Below the pieces are notes generated by a model. The model worked only from the letters and a program-made list of their open reading frames with translations, did not search any database and was not told the DNA's origin. From an uncultured Bacteroidia bacterium (lineage in GTDB: Bacteria; Bacteroidota; Bacteroidia; Bacteroidales; F082), in the NCBI GenBank assembly GCA_902799345.1, contig CADBZW010000006.1:46947-110946 (forward strand): a DNA stretch of 64,000 bases, written 5' to 3'. Shown piece after piece: positions 1 through 8,842 of the stretch (the first letter of the stretch is position 1; every line of letters starts with the position of its first letter). Both the position numbers and the translations under genes were made by a program.

Positions 1-332
1 CCAGGCAGGCACTCCACCTCGATGCCACGTTTCACGCACTCGCGCACCAAGAGAAAGCCCGGGTCGGAGATGGCGGGCGTGCCAGCGTCGGTGACCAAGG
101 CCAGGGTCTCCCCTGCCTCGATGCGGTCGGCCATGCGTTCCACCACCTGATGCTCGTTGCGGATGTGGAAGGCAGTCATCGGCTTGCTGATGTCGAGATG
201 GCGCAGCAGGTTGCCCGAGGTGCGGGTGTCCTCGGCAAGGATACCGTCCACCTCTTTTAAGACACGGATGGCACGAAGGGTAATGTCCTCCATGTTGCCG
301 ATGGGCGTGGGAACGAGATAGAGCTTCGGCAT
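1..332 (-). CDS. rsmI: 16S rRNA (cytidine(1402)-2'-O)-methyltransferase, N-terminal part
   Basis: Only the first 110 residues lie in the window; the rest continues past base 1. The protein begins MPKLYLVPTPIGN and contains ILAEDTRTSGNLL and LVTDAGTPAISDPG, the SAM-binding signatures of the RsmI tetrapyrrole-methylase-like family, which 2'-O-methylates C1402 of 16S rRNA in the decoding centre. The ATG at 332-330 is well placed. The upstream hypothetical gene ends at 336, three bases before this start, so the two are probably co-transcribed. Identification is firm from the N-terminal motifs; nothing can be said about the C-terminal half. Confidence 0.93.
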   Translation of the reverse strand, partial: MPKLYLVPTPIGNMEDITLRAIRVLKEVDGILAEDTRTSGNLLRHLDISKPMTAFHIRNEHQVVERMADRIEAGETLALVTDAGTPAISDPGFLLVRECVKRGIEVECLP

Positions 333-335
333 GGC

Positions 336-1499
336 TTATTCAAACTTGTGCGACACCAAATCCTTTAGCTTTTGATAGGCTTCGTTGCTGCTGTTCCATT
401 GCAGCTCTATCTTCAACTCGTTCAAGTAAATCATCGCGCCGTTGAGGGTCTTCAGGTCGTTGAGGTTGTCGATGGACTTGTTGTATTTCTCCATGCTACC
501 ACCGAACAACTCATTGACAAACAAAAACTTATCATTGATACCTATGGCCGACTTCAAGTCACGCACAGGTGCTTGTTGCAACTTGGCCGCCAATGTATTG
601 TCGTCGCCCATCATCTTCTCAGCCAAGGTCTCGCCCGTCGAAAGCTCGAAGCCCGCATCGTCGTCGTCGAAAACGCTGGAGACGCCTTCCGACGACTGGC
701 GTCCGATTTCTTCCCGCTCAGCCTGACGTTCTTCATCCATGCGTGGCATCACCAGCGGATTGTCGGTCACCAGCTCGTCGCCGTGCACACGGTCACGCTC
801 AGGGATATCCTCCTCGGGAATCATCTCCATCACATGCACCACCTTGCCACTGGGTTCCACAATAGGCTGCTCTTCTTTAGGTTCGGCTTCTTTTTCAGGG
901 ATGTCCTCGAAGCGGAAGAAGAAGCCAAATTCATCACCCAAGGGGGAGCTTTCGGTCGTCTCGTCAGGTGTTTCCGCCACGGGATCGGAAGGTTGTTCTT
1001 CCACTGCTGGAAGTTCCTCTGCTACAGGCTGTTCTACTGCTATCGGTTGTTCCGCAACGGGTTCGACATCTGGTTGGGGTTGGGCCACTGGCTCAGGTTC
1101 GGGCTCAATAACAGGTTCAGGAGCGGGTTCAAAAACAGGATCTGGTTCGGGCTCTTGGACTGGCTCAGGTTCAATCACTGACTCAGGTTCAGATGATGTT
1201 TCTTCCTCAAGGGGAGTCTCATCCTCATCTTTGTCTTCACCTTCTGTCACCATGCCGCCAAAGAGTCCCGACAGGGCTTCGGCATCGATAGGCAGGTCTT
1301 CTTCGTTGAGTTCCTCACCCAAGTTGACCGAGCAAAGCAGGTCATAAATGGTATGCGTGCGGTTCATCAGCACATCCAAATCGAGAAGTCCGAGGGCTTT
1401 TTCGTTTCTCAGAAGATAATTAATTTGTTGGTATAACAGACTGATTTCGTGTTTGATAGAAAGCAGCCTTTCTTTTTGGTTATCGAATTTTTCGTTCAT
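336..1499 (-). CDS. Hypothetical protein with Glu/Pro-rich linker and conserved C-terminal helical region
   Basis: 387 residues from the ATG at 1499. An in-frame upstream extension to 1625 would overlap the divergent tdk start and run through a dispersed repeat (1529-1543), so the internal Met before NEKFDNQKERLL is preferred. Residues 1-60 look helical. About 75-220 are an acidic low-complexity stretch dominated by E-P repeats. The last ~100 residues (LKSAIGINDKFLFVNELFGG and following) resemble a helical domain I recall from Bacteroidales hypothetical proteins beside rsmI/tdk. No signal peptide or membrane segment is seen, so a cytoplasmic protein is expected. Function unknown. It ends 3 bp before rsmI, suggesting an operon. 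Confidence 0.75.
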   Translation of the reverse strand: MNEKFDNQKERLLSIKHEISLLYQQINYLLRNEKALGLLDLDVLMNRTHTIYDLLCSVNLGEELNEEDLPIDAEALSGLFGGMVTEGEDKDEDETPLEEETSSEPESVIEPEPVQEPEPDPVFEPAPEPVIEPEPEPVAQPQPDVEPVAEQPIAVEQPVAEELPAVEEQPSDPVAETPDETTESSPLGDEFGFFFRFEDIPEKEAEPKEEQPIVEPSGKVVHVMEMIPEEDIPERDRVHGDELVTDNPLVMPRMDEERQAEREEIGRQSSEGVSSVFDDDDAGFELSTGETLAEKMMGDDNTLAAKLQQAPVRDLKSAIGINDKFLFVNELFGGSMEKYNKSIDNLNDLKTLNGAMIYLNELKIELQWNSSNEAYQKLKDLVSHKFE

Positions 1500-1528
1500 A
1501 TAGGATTTATCATTATTTTTGCTTTTTA

Positions 1529-1543
1529 CTTCGACAGGCTCAG
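1529..1543 (+). repeat. Dispersed repeat core CTTCGACAGGCTCAG, copy 1
   Basis: The 15-bp core CTTCGACAGGCTCAG lies in the spacer between the divergent hypothetical gene (start 1499) and tdk (start 1602). The same core occurs at 5689-5703 (reverse), 47977-47991 and 51969-51983. Confidence 0.7.
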
Positions 1544-1601
1544 TAGCCTCACTCCAAGGTTTTGGAGGTGCTAAATTACAAATATTCCCAACACAATCAG
1601 C

Positions 1602-2210
1602 ATGTTCATAGAAAAAGATTCTCATAATAGATCACAAGGGTGGATTGAGGTGATTTGTGGTTCCATGTTTTCGGGCAAGACAGAGGAGTTGATCCGGCGT
1701 TTAAAGCGCGCGAAAATCGCTAAACTGAAAGTGGAAATCTTCAAGCCCGGTGTCGATACACGCTATAGCGAGGAAGATGTGGTTTCGCACAACGCCACCG
1801 CCTTACACTCGATACCGGTGGAGAGTGCCAATGAGATTCTTTTCTATGCCACCGACGTGGACGTCATCGGCATCGACGAGGCACAATTCCTTGACGATGA
1901 GTTGCCTAACGTCTGCCAGCAGTTGGCCAACCAAGGCGTGCGCGTCATCATTGCAGGTCTTGACATGGACTTCATGGGCAAGCCCTTCGGTCCCATGCCC
2001 ACGCTAATGGCCATGGCCGAAGACGTGACCAAGGTGCACGCCATCTGCGTGCGCTGCGGCAGCCAGGCACAATTCTCGCACCGCACCATTGCGGGCGACA
2101 AATTGGTGGTATTGGGTGAAACGGAAAGCTATGAGCCTTTGTGCCGTGCCTGCTATCTGAAGGCACAAAAGGAAAGGGAATCACTTACCCCTACCTTGAA
2201 TAACGATTAA
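1602..2210 (+). CDS. tdk: Thymidine kinase (type II)
   Basis: 202 residues. Phosphorylates thymidine to dTMP in the pyrimidine salvage pathway. The P-loop GSMFSGKT is at residues 20-27, [11 protein letters not shown] is the Walker B/DEAQ region, and [16 protein letters not shown] and [15 protein letters not shown] are family signatures. The four structural zinc cysteines typical of type II kinases (CVRC and CRAC) are all present. Length is normal for the family. It is transcribed divergently from the hypothetical gene upstream, and its last 30 bp overlap antisense the 3' end of the convergent sugar transferase gene. Confidence 0.97.
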   Translation: MFIEKDSHNRSQGWIEVICGSMFSGKTEELIRRLKRAKIAKLKVEIFKPGVDTRYSEEDVVSHNATALHSIPVESANEILFYATDVDVIGIDEAQFLDDELPNVCQQLANQGVRVIIAGLDMDFMGKPFGPMPTLMAMAEDVTKVHAICVRCGSQAQFSHRTIAGDKLVVLGETESYEPLCRACYLKAQKERESLTPTLNND

Positions 2211-3605
2211 CACCGTGTAAATCAAAATCTTGATATCCAAGGCGAGGCTCACATTCTCGATGTAGAGCACGTCGTATTTCAAGCGTTCGATCATTTCCTC
2301 GACATTCTCGGCATAGCCATACTTCACCTCGCCCCAACTGGTGATGCCTGGTTTCACCTTGAGCAGCAGGCGGTAATACGGTGCCTTCTCCATAATCTTA
2401 TCGATGAAATACTGTCGCTCAGGACGATAGCCTACCAGCGACATGTCGCCTTTCAACACGGTCCAAAACTGGGGAATCTCGTCCAAGCGCACCTTACGCA
2501 TGAACTTGCCGAACTTGGTGATGCGTGGGTCGTCGTCACTCGACAACATCGGCGTGCCACTCGACTCAGCGTCCACCCTCATGCTGCGGAACTTGGCCAT
2601 ATTGAAAGGCTTGCCACCTTTGCCGATTCGCTCCTGCACATAGAAAACGGGGCCTTTCGAGGTCGCCTTCACGATGATGGCGCAGGCCAAAAACACAGGC
2701 GACAACACGATGAGTGCCAAGGTAGAGGCCACAATGTCGAAGAGGCGTTTCACCACCCTCTGCCAAATGGGCATCAGCTCAGGCGTGACCTGTACCAGCG
2801 GGGCCTGCCAGATGGCGGACTGCTTGACGGTGCCAAACACCAGGTCTTGCATGGCAGGGATAATCTTCACGGTGGCATCCGTCGTATCGACCACAGTGAG
2901 CAACACATTCATCGTCTCCACTTCCGAACGCTCGATGGCGATAATGACTTCTTCCACATTTTTCTCCTTAACGATTTTCTCAATGTCGTGATAAGAGCCG
3001 AGATGCGGCAGGAACTCACCGAGTTTGTATTCTTTCTTGTCGTACACATTCAGGAAGCCAATGACGCGACGGCCCGAAGGCTTCACCTCGTCCTCGATCT
3101 CCTTATAGATGGCGCAGGCGTTGTCGTTGCTGCCCACAATGAGCGTGTTAAATCCGATTTTCTTTTTCCTAATTCTTGAAATCACCGAAGTAGTGATGAT
3201 GAGTCGTGGGATGTACGTCATCAGGAATTGGAACAAAAATAATGCTATAAACGACTGGTAATAAGACTTGTAACTTACCACCTCGTCGTCAAGGATGACC
3301 ACGAAAAACAGCACGACGACACCCAAAAGGGTGATGAAGAAAGTCTGTCCGAGTTCCCTTAGGCGCGATTTGAAATACACCTTCTCGTAGGCGCCTGTGA
3401 CGGCATGAAGGATGAGCCAACATATCGGGATGATGATGACACCGAGCCAGAAACTGGGAGTTGTGAACGAGTTGGTGATGCGGTCCCAATAATTGATGTA
3501 AAGGTCTTCGTGGGCCTTACGGAAGAAGTAAAACAACGTCCACGCCAGAATGGAGGCAATCCAATCGACGAAGAAATAGATGCAGGACAGTCTTTTCTTG
3601 TTCAT
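2181..3605 (-). CDS. Polyprenyl-phosphate sugar-1-phosphate transferase (exopolysaccharide/O-antigen initiating)
   Basis: 474 residues. The N-terminal third has four to five hydrophobic helices (roughly residues 8-125), then a Rossmann-like domain starting [13 protein letters not shown], a further helix around residue 285, and the bacterial sugar transferase domain at the C-terminus. Signatures include [66 protein letters not shown] and a [12 protein letters not shown] block. Such enzymes (WbaP/WcaJ type) transfer a hexose-1-phosphate to undecaprenyl phosphate to start surface glycan assembly; the sugar specificity is not visible. Its ATG overlaps the stop of the upstream lipoprotein gene (ATGA at 3605-3602), implying translational coupling. 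Confidence 0.93.
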   Translation of the reverse strand: MNKKRLSCIYFFVDWIASILAWTLFYFFRKAHEDLYINYWDRITNSFTTPSFWLGVIIIPICWLILHAVTGAYEKVYFKSRLRELGQTFFITLLGVVVLFFVVILDDEVVSYKSYYQSFIALFLFQFLMTYIPRLIITTSVISRIRKKKIGFNTLIVGSNDNACAIYKEIEDEVKPSGRRVIGFLNVYDKKEYKLGEFLPHLGSYHDIEKIVKEKNVEEVIIAIERSEVETMNVLLTVVDTTDATVKIIPAMQDLVFGTVKQSAIWQAPLVQVTPELMPIWQRVVKRLFDIVASTLALIVLSPVFLACAIIVKATSKGPVFYVQERIGKGGKPFNMAKFRSMRVDAESSGTPMLSSDDDPRITKFGKFMRKVRLDEIPQFWTVLKGDMSLVGYRPERQYFIDKIMEKAPYYRLLLKVKPGITSWGEVKYGYAENVEEMIERLKYDVLYIENVSLALDIKILIYTVLIVIQGRGK

Positions 3606-4561
3606 CTCGGACGATAGAATAGTTTCAGATTATCGTAATAAAAATATCTCTGCCTATCGGCATGAACGTAGTCAGGTTGGCCATAGACGGGGCTTACCGT
3701 CAGGTCGGACGTGAAATAAATCCTGAAATAGGAGGCGTTCACATGTTCGTTCATAAAGGGGCCGATATTGACGTAAATCTTGTTCCAGCGTTGCGGGACG
3801 GCGTTCACCGTATCGGTAGGCTGAATCTGCAACAAAGGATGTCGTTGCAACTGATAGTTCTCGTAATACATCACACCGACAAAGAAAGCATCGTTGCAAT
3901 TGTAGTCCATCTCCAACATGCAATAGTTCAGGTAGTTGGAATGGAAAGTAAAGCCCTCCGCAGGCGTAGCAACGGCGAAGTCGAGTGAATCGGGAGGCAA
4001 CACAACCTTGCCGGAATAGAATGAATTGGGGGAATGCCAAGCCTCGCTGCCGTTAATACGGACAAGGTTAACGACGGAAGTGTCACCTGAAATGGGCACC
4101 AGCGTATTGGCCGTCTCAAAGTCTTCCATCCAGCCTTTCTCGACGCCCTCGCCGATAGGATAATAGTTCAACACCGGCTGCAGGTTGATAATGCTGTCTT
4201 CGACAAGATTCAGCTTCTCATACACCAAAGGCTTATAGAAAGGATACGGGGCACGAGTAGCACCTATGCCATTAACTTTGATGCCGCCATACACGGACAC
4301 CTTGTGGGGACCTTGCTTCAGGATGGGGAACGTGGCCGGCAGTTCGAAGCAGCCGACGGCATCGTCGTCGACATACACCCAAGCATCCGTAATCTTAGAA
4401 GTGTTGGCTCCATAAACAAAATAGTCACAACCCACAGTGATGGAGTCGATATGGATGTAGGCGGGAACGGTTTGCGAGCCTTCAAATTTCTTGCACGAGG
4501 AGAAGGCTACGGCAAAAACGGCAAGCACCAAAAAAGCAAAAAGGGTAGATTTCCTTGACAT
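3602..4561 (-). CDS. Lipoprotein of unknown function
   Basis: 319 residues. It starts with a lipoprotein signal peptide ending FSSC (Cys near residue 23), so it should be lipid-anchored in the outer or inner membrane. The mature part is rich in aromatic residues and beta-type patterns: an N-terminal Ig-like region (YIHIDSITVGCDYFVYG) and a C-terminal lectin/jelly-roll-like stretch ending [13 protein letters not shown] do not recognise a named family with certainty. The 4-bp overlap with the downstream sugar transferase indicates co-translation and a possible link to surface polysaccharide. Confidence 0.85.
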   Translation of the reverse strand: MSRKSTLFAFLVLAVFAVAFSSCKKFEGSQTVPAYIHIDSITVGCDYFVYGANTSKITDAWVYVDDDAVGCFELPATFPILKQGPHKVSVYGGIKVNGIGATRAPYPFYKPLVYEKLNLVEDSIINLQPVLNYYPIGEGVEKGWMEDFETANTLVPISGDTSVVNLVRINGSEAWHSPNSFYSGKVVLPPDSLDFAVATPAEGFTFHSNYLNYCMLEMDYNCNDAFFVGVMYYENYQLQRHPLLQIQPTDTVNAVPQRWNKIYVNIGPFMNEHVNASYFRIYFTSDLTVSPVYGQPDYVHADRQRYFYYDNLKLFYRPR

Positions 4562-4619
4562 AATGATGGCTTTTTAACAAAACGACAGTGATGGTTTTAT
4601 ATTGTATGGAAACGAAGGA

Positions 4620-5606
4620 TTATTTCTTCACCTTGGCGGCAGACTCGGCCACCGCGTCGAGGATGCGGTAAGCCAGCTTCAGCACGTTGATGCCGTCGTC
4701 GATGGTGACAGCGGGCGTCGTGTTGTGGACGATGGCGCCGTAGAAGCTCTCCAGCTCCGTCTTGATGGCGTTAATGGGATGAATCTCAGGGCGTTCGAAG
4801 GTGATCTGCTTCTCGGAGCCGTCGCCGAGGGTGATGGTCGCCGACAAGGGGTTGGTCTCGTCCACCTCGTCGTTGATGCGGATGATCTCGGCCACTTTGT
4901 CCAAGAAGTCGACGGTGATGTAGGCACCTTTCTGGAAGATGCGGGTCTTGCGCATGTTTTTCAGCGACAGACGCGATGCCGTGAGGTTGGCCACGGCACC
5001 GTTCTCGAACTCGATGCGCACGTTGGTGATGTCGGGCGTAGGACTGACGATGCTGACGCCACTCGCACTGATGTGGCTGACGGGCGACTTGACGATGGTG
5101 AGCAGGATGTCGAGGTCGTGCACCATGAGGTCGAGGACCACGGGAACATCGGTGCCACGCGGATTAAACATGGCCAGGCGATGCGCCTCGATGAACAACG
5201 GCTCGCCGATGAAAGGCTCTGCCGCGATGAAGGCCGGGTTGAAGCGCTCCACATGACCCACCTGCACCTTCACGCCTGCCTCGTCGGCCAACTTTTTCAA
5301 GGCATTCGCTTCGTCGGGCGTGGCCACGATGGGCTTCTCGATGAAGACATGCTTGCGTTTCTGCAAGGCCTTGGAGGCACATTCGAAGTGACGGATGGTA
5401 GGCGTGACAATGTCGACCACGTCCACCGAATCAATCAGGGCGTCGATGGACTCAAAACGCTTCACGTTCATCTCGGTTTCCACCTGACGAGCCGTCTCGT
5501 CGGCGGGGTCATAGAAGCCCACCAACTCATATTGTTCTATCTGTTTGATGCAGTTGATATGGATTTTGCCCAGATGCCCTGCACCTAAAACACCGATTTT
5601 CAGCAT
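4620..5606 (-). CDS. Gfo/Idh/MocA family NAD(P)-dependent oxidoreductase
   Basis: 328 residues. The N-terminal Rossmann fold begins KIGVLGAGHLGKIH and reaches the family EKP motif (HVFIEKPI). The C-terminal alpha/beta domain carries the GHVERFNPAF signature that holds catalytic residues near the nicotinamide. It oxidises or reduces a sugar, inositol or related substrate; the sequence does not give the substrate. It is cytoplasmic, with no signal peptide. It lies upstream of the lipoprotein/sugar transferase pair on the same strand with a 58-bp gap, so a role in nucleotide-sugar metabolism is possible but inferred. Confidence 0.93.
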   Translation of the reverse strand: MLKIGVLGAGHLGKIHINCIKQIEQYELVGFYDPADETARQVETEMNVKRFESIDALIDSVDVVDIVTPTIRHFECASKALQKRKHVFIEKPIVATPDEANALKKLADEAGVKVQVGHVERFNPAFIAAEPFIGEPLFIEAHRLAMFNPRGTDVPVVLDLMVHDLDILLTIVKSPVSHISASGVSIVSPTPDITNVRIEFENGAVANLTASRLSLKNMRKTRIFQKGAYITVDFLDKVAEIIRINDEVDETNPLSATITLGDGSEKQITFERPEIHPINAIKTELESFYGAIVHNTTPAVTIDDGINVLKLAYRILDAVAESAAKVKK

Positions 5607-5683
5607 AGAGAAAAAATTTCCGCAAAAATAGTTTTTTTATCGTTCGGTTTGGCGTAATTTCGCACCGCAAAATAGAAAACCAA

Positions 5684-5707
5684 GGTCCCTGAGCCTGTCG
5701 AAGGGCC
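5684..5707 (-). repeat. 24-bp dispersed repeat (CTTCGACAGGCTCAG family), copy 2
   Basis: On the minus strand this reads GGCCCTTCGACAGGCTCAG followed by GGACC. The same 24 bp are identical, in opposite orientation, at 51963-51986 just upstream of mfd. Here it sits 12 bp before the pcm start codon. Confidence 0.8.
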
Positions 5708-5719
5708 GATTAACCCAAT

Positions 5720-6385
5720 ATGAGCACCAACTTAGAAGACAACTACCGCCACAAAGGTCTGCGCAAGCAACTCGTTGACCAGCTGCGCGCCAAAGGCATC
5801 ACCGACGAGGCCGTTTTGTCGGCCATCAACGAGGTGCCACGTCATATTTTCCTTGATTCCTCTTTCGTCGAACTGGCCTATCAGGACATGGCCTTCCCCA
5901 TCGGCTCGGGACAGACCATCTCGCAGCCTTCCACTGTGGCGTTCCAAAGCCAGCTTCTGCAAGTCGACAAAGGCATGAAAGTGCTCGAAATCGGCACCGG
6001 GTCAGGCTATCAGGCCTGCGTGTTGGCGGCCATGGGTGCCAAGGTGTTCAGCATCGAGCGGCAGCGCAACCTCTATTTCAAGACCAAAGACATCTTGGAA
6101 CAACTCCCCTTCCGCGTGAAGCCTTTCTTGGGCGACGGCTTTGAGGGCCTGCCCACCTATCAGCCCTTCGACCGCATCATCATCACGGCGGGGGCGCCGA
6201 GCATCCCCGAGGCGCTCGTCCAGCAGATGAAGCCCAACGGCATCATGGTCATCCCCATGGACAACGCCGAAGGCGAAGGCCAGACCATGCTGAAAGTCAC
6301 AAAATTAGAAGATGGCACACTGAAAAAAGAGGAGTTTGGCGACTTCAAGTTCGTGCCGATGCTGAAGGAGATTGGGAATGATTAA
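5720..6385 (+). CDS. pcm: Protein-L-isoaspartate O-methyltransferase
   Basis: 221 residues. Uses SAM to methylate isoaspartyl residues of damaged proteins so that they revert to aspartate. Family features are present: VPRHIFLDSSFVELAYQD near residue 40, PIGSGQTISQPSTVA, and the SAM motif VLEIGTGSGYQACVLA near residue 95, then RIIITAGAPSIPEAL. Length is typical. The start is only 12 bp after a dispersed 24-bp repeat, which therefore occupies the leader. A strong hairpin terminator overlaps the stop codon. Confidence 0.96.
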   Translation: MSTNLEDNYRHKGLRKQLVDQLRAKGITDEAVLSAINEVPRHIFLDSSFVELAYQDMAFPIGSGQTISQPSTVAFQSQLLQVDKGMKVLEIGTGSGYQACVLAAMGAKVFSIERQRNLYFKTKDILEQLPFRVKPFLGDGFEGLPTYQPFDRIIITAGAPSIPEALVQQMKPNGIMVIPMDNAEGEGQTMLKVTKLEDGTLKKEEFGDFKFVPMLKEIGND

Positions 6386-6412
6386 AAAAGGAAGCCGACC
6401 AGCTTCCTTTTT
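6385..6412. terminator. Bidirectional intrinsic terminator between pcm and the HerA-like gene
   Basis: An 11-bp perfect stem (AAAAAGGAAGC / GCTTCCTTTTT) with a 6-nt loop. The T-run on one strand and A-run on the other let it serve both convergent genes. Confidence 0.9.
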
Positions 6413-6415
6413 CTC

Positions 6416-7936
6416 TTATTTCTTGAAGATACTCCCCAAAATGGAGCGGACTATTGATTTTCCGAGGCTGCGGCCAATGGTCGTAGCCGTGGTGTTGATG
6501 GTCTTTTCCAGCGCCTTGCCTGCCGCCGATTTCTTCTTTCTGGTGGAGGTGCTTCGCGAGCTGGTGCTTCTTGCACGTTCTTTCTCCTTGGCTTCCTTGG
6601 CCTTGCGCTTCTCTTCCTCTTCGGCTTCTTTCTGGAGGCGTTTTTCCTCCTGTTTTTGTTCCGCAACGAGCATCTCGTAGGCGCTCTCACGGTCGAAGCT
6701 CTTGTCGTAGACACCGTATAGGCGCGACCTGCGAATCAAGTCGCTGCGTTGAGCTTCGGTGATGGCACCGATCTGGCTCAGCGGGAAGAGGATCTTGGCG
6801 CGCTCCACGATGCAAGGGGCACCCTTCTCGTCGAGCAGCGAGACCAAAGCCTCGCCCGTGCCGAGTTCGAGGATAGCGGATTCGGTGTTGAAACTTGGGT
6901 TGGCACGGAAGGTCTGGGCGGCCGCCTTCACGGCCTTCTGTTCCTTGGGCGTGTAGGCACGCAGTCCGTGAAGGATACGGTTGCCGAGCTGGCCCGCGAT
7001 GGCATCCGGGATGTCGTCGGGGCTTTGGGTGACGAAATACACACCCACGCCCTTGGAACGCACCAAGCGGATGACCTGCTCGATCTTGTCGACCAAAGCC
7101 TTCGAGGTGTCCTTAAAGAGCATGTGGGCCTCATCGAAGAAGAAAATCAGCTTGGGCAGCGGCAGGTCGCCGACTTCGGGCAGCTGCGTATAAAGCTCGC
7201 TCAGCAGCCACAGCAAGAAGGTGCTGTAGAGCTTCGGGTTGAGCATCAGCTTGTCGGCAGCCAACACATTCATCACGCCCTTGCCGCCTTCGGTCTGCAG
7301 GAAGTCGAACACGTTAAACGATGGCTCGCCGAAGAAAATATCTCCACCTTCGGCCTCCAAAGCCAACAAGGCACGTTGGATGGCACCGACGCTCACCGAC
7401 GACACAGTACCATAGGTGGTCGTGAACTCCTTGGCGTTTTTGGCCACGTAGTCGAGCATCATGCGGAGGTCTTTCATGTCAATGAGGAGCAGACCTCGGT
7501 CGTCGGCAATCTTGAAGACAATGTTGAGGATACCTGTCTGGGTCTCGTTGAGGTCGAGGAGTCGGGCAAGGAGCTGCGGCCCCATGTCGGAGATGGTGGC
7601 CCTCAACGGATGTCCTTGTTCGCCATACACGTCGAAGAAGCGTGTCGGACAGCCGTGGAACTGTGGGTTCTCGATGCCGAACTCGGGGCAGCGCTTCTCG
7701 ATGAAGCCGCTCATCTGTCCCGCCTGGCTGATGCCTGAGAGGTCGCCTTTCATGTCGGCCATGAAACAAGGCACGCCCGCCTGGCTGAACGATTCGGCCA
7801 GCACCTGCAGGGTGACGGTCTTACCCGTACCCGTGGCACCAGCAATCAGGCCATGGCGGTTGGCCATCTTGCCAATCATATAGATAGGTCCGTTGTCGCA
7901 ATGGGCGACGTAGAATTGGTTGTCGTCAGTGTACAT
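6416..7936 (-). CDS. HerA/DUF853-type ATPase
   Basis: 506 residues. Walker A GATGTGKT at residues 33-40, Walker B in [15 protein letters not shown], and a sensor-like [13 protein letters not shown], matching the DUF853/HerA-like C-terminal helicase family (FtsK/HerA superfamily ring ATPases). The C-terminal ~80 residues are highly charged ([19 protein letters not shown] and a Ser/Arg/Lys-rich tail), followed by a short hydrophobic segment. E. coli YjgR is the known relative; its role is not established, so a DNA-pumping or remodelling function is inference. It is a complete single gene with its own low-complexity upstream spacer. Confidence 0.93.
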   Translation of the reverse strand: MYTDDNQFYVAHCDNGPIYMIGKMANRHGLIAGATGTGKTVTLQVLAESFSQAGVPCFMADMKGDLSGISQAGQMSGFIEKRCPEFGIENPQFHGCPTRFFDVYGEQGHPLRATISDMGPQLLARLLDLNETQTGILNIVFKIADDRGLLLIDMKDLRMMLDYVAKNAKEFTTTYGTVSSVSVGAIQRALLALEAEGGDIFFGEPSFNVFDFLQTEGGKGVMNVLAADKLMLNPKLYSTFLLWLLSELYTQLPEVGDLPLPKLIFFFDEAHMLFKDTSKALVDKIEQVIRLVRSKGVGVYFVTQSPDDIPDAIAGQLGNRILHGLRAYTPKEQKAVKAAAQTFRANPSFNTESAILELGTGEALVSLLDEKGAPCIVERAKILFPLSQIGAITEAQRSDLIRRSRLYGVYDKSFDRESAYEMLVAEQKQEEKRLQKEAEEEEKRKAKEAKEKERARSTSSRSTSTRKKKSAAGKALEKTINTTATTIGRSLGKSIVRSILGSIFKK

Positions 7937-8045
7937 ATTCGTTGGATTTAAAGATTTCAGATTTCAAAATTTCAAGATTTCTATTTCAAGATTTCAAGAT
8001 TCAGCATTCAGCATTCCTAATTCCGCATTCCGCATTCCTCATTCC
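7937..8045. repeat. Low-complexity spacer with iterated ATTTCAAG and GCATTC-type units
   Basis: Between trmB (3' end) and the HerA-like gene (5' end). Left part: about six degenerate copies of GATTTCAA. Right part: about six copies of a GCATTCC/TCATTCC-type hexamer. No gene fits. Resembles other iterated spacers here (13751-13795 and the arms of 55469-55597). Confidence 0.6.
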
Positions 8046-8732
8046 TCATTCAGCATTTATCTTAAACCGGATATATTTGATGGTGAGGCCTTGGTCGAGC
8101 CACATCTGTTCGTAGAAAGTGCGGATGGTCTTCACCTCGAGGTTATCGTCATTGGCGTAGAGATCGTCGGTGGCGTAGAGCAACGGCAGGCCTTGGGCTT
8201 CCACCACATCATGCAAGGTGAACTCATACATGACGGGACTGTCAGTCTTGAGATTGAGGATGCCATCGTGGCAGACGATTTTACGGTAGCGGTCGAGGAA
8301 CTCGGGCGAAGTGAGGCGGTGCCTTGCATTGCGAGCGCCTTCACCCAAATGCGGGTCGGGGAAGGTGACCCATATCTCGGATACCTCGTCCTTACCGAAG
8401 AAATGCTCTATTTGGTCGATGCGAGCACGCAGGAACGCCACATTCTTCAGTCCTTCCTCGTTGCTCTGCTTCAGCCCACGCCAGATGCGCGCGCCTTTGA
8501 TGTCGACGCCGATATAGTTGATTTCGGGATGCACGCGTGCCAGCCCGACGGTATACTCGCCCTTGCCGCAGCCCAGCTCCAGCACGATGGGATTGTCGTT
8601 GTGGAAAAACTCCTCGTGCCACTTGCCTTGCAGCGGGAAGCCCTCGCCCATGATGCGTTCGTAGCTGTATTCGAACAGGTTGGGGAAGGTCTTATTTTCG
8701 GCGAATTTCTCTAGTTTGTTCTTCTTTGACAT
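8046..8732 (-). CDS. trmB: tRNA (guanine(46)-N7)-methyltransferase
   Basis: 228 residues. Methylates N7 of G46 in the tRNA variable loop using SAM. VLELGCGKGEYTVGLA (about residues 50-65) is the SAM-binding loop, YIGVDIKGARIWRG follows, and IWVTFPDPH with RHRLTSPEFLDRY are TrmB signatures. The C-terminal region contains an IRTFYEQMW-type motif seen in Bacteroidetes members. Length is normal. Preceded by a cluster of palindromic repeats at 8753-8837. Confidence 0.95.
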   Translation of the reverse strand: MSKKNKLEKFAENKTFPNLFEYSYERIMGEGFPLQGKWHEEFFHNDNPIVLELGCGKGEYTVGLARVHPEINYIGVDIKGARIWRGLKQSNEEGLKNVAFLRARIDQIEHFFGKDEVSEIWVTFPDPHLGEGARNARHRLTSPEFLDRYRKIVCHDGILNLKTDSPVMYEFTLHDVVEAQGLPLLYATDDLYANDDNLEVKTIRTFYEQMWLDQGLTIKYIRFKINAE

Positions 8733-8752
8733 GGTTACTGTATCATCCTGTC

Positions 8753-8837
8753 GCCCCTACGGGGCTTTGTATCGGTTATCGTTTTGTTTGCGCAGGGAAT
8801 GAATCCCCTGCTTAATATCCTATCGCCCCTACGGGGC
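8753..8837. repeat. Cluster of three REP-like palindromes
   Basis: GCCCCTACGGGGC occurs twice (8753-8765 and 8825-8837) in direct repeat, with context TATCGCCCC...GGGGCTTT. Between them, 8792-8811 carries GCAGGG...CCCCTGC. This fills the 110-bp gap between trmB and the SPOR gene. Confidence 0.85.
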
Positions 8838-8842
8838 TTTAA

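Noticed and set aside
1499-1625. N-terminal extension of the Glu/Pro-rich protein
   Set aside because: Would overlap the tdk start and translate a dispersed repeat; the internal Met begins a helical region of normal composition.
4602-5588. Long plus-strand open frame opposite the Idh-type oxidoreductase
   Set aside because: Antisense shadow of a clearly recognised gene; no family motifs in its translation. The same applies to long antisense frames at 6749-7738, 8975-9898, 13918-14922, 18417-19433, 52364-53629 and 59409-60686.
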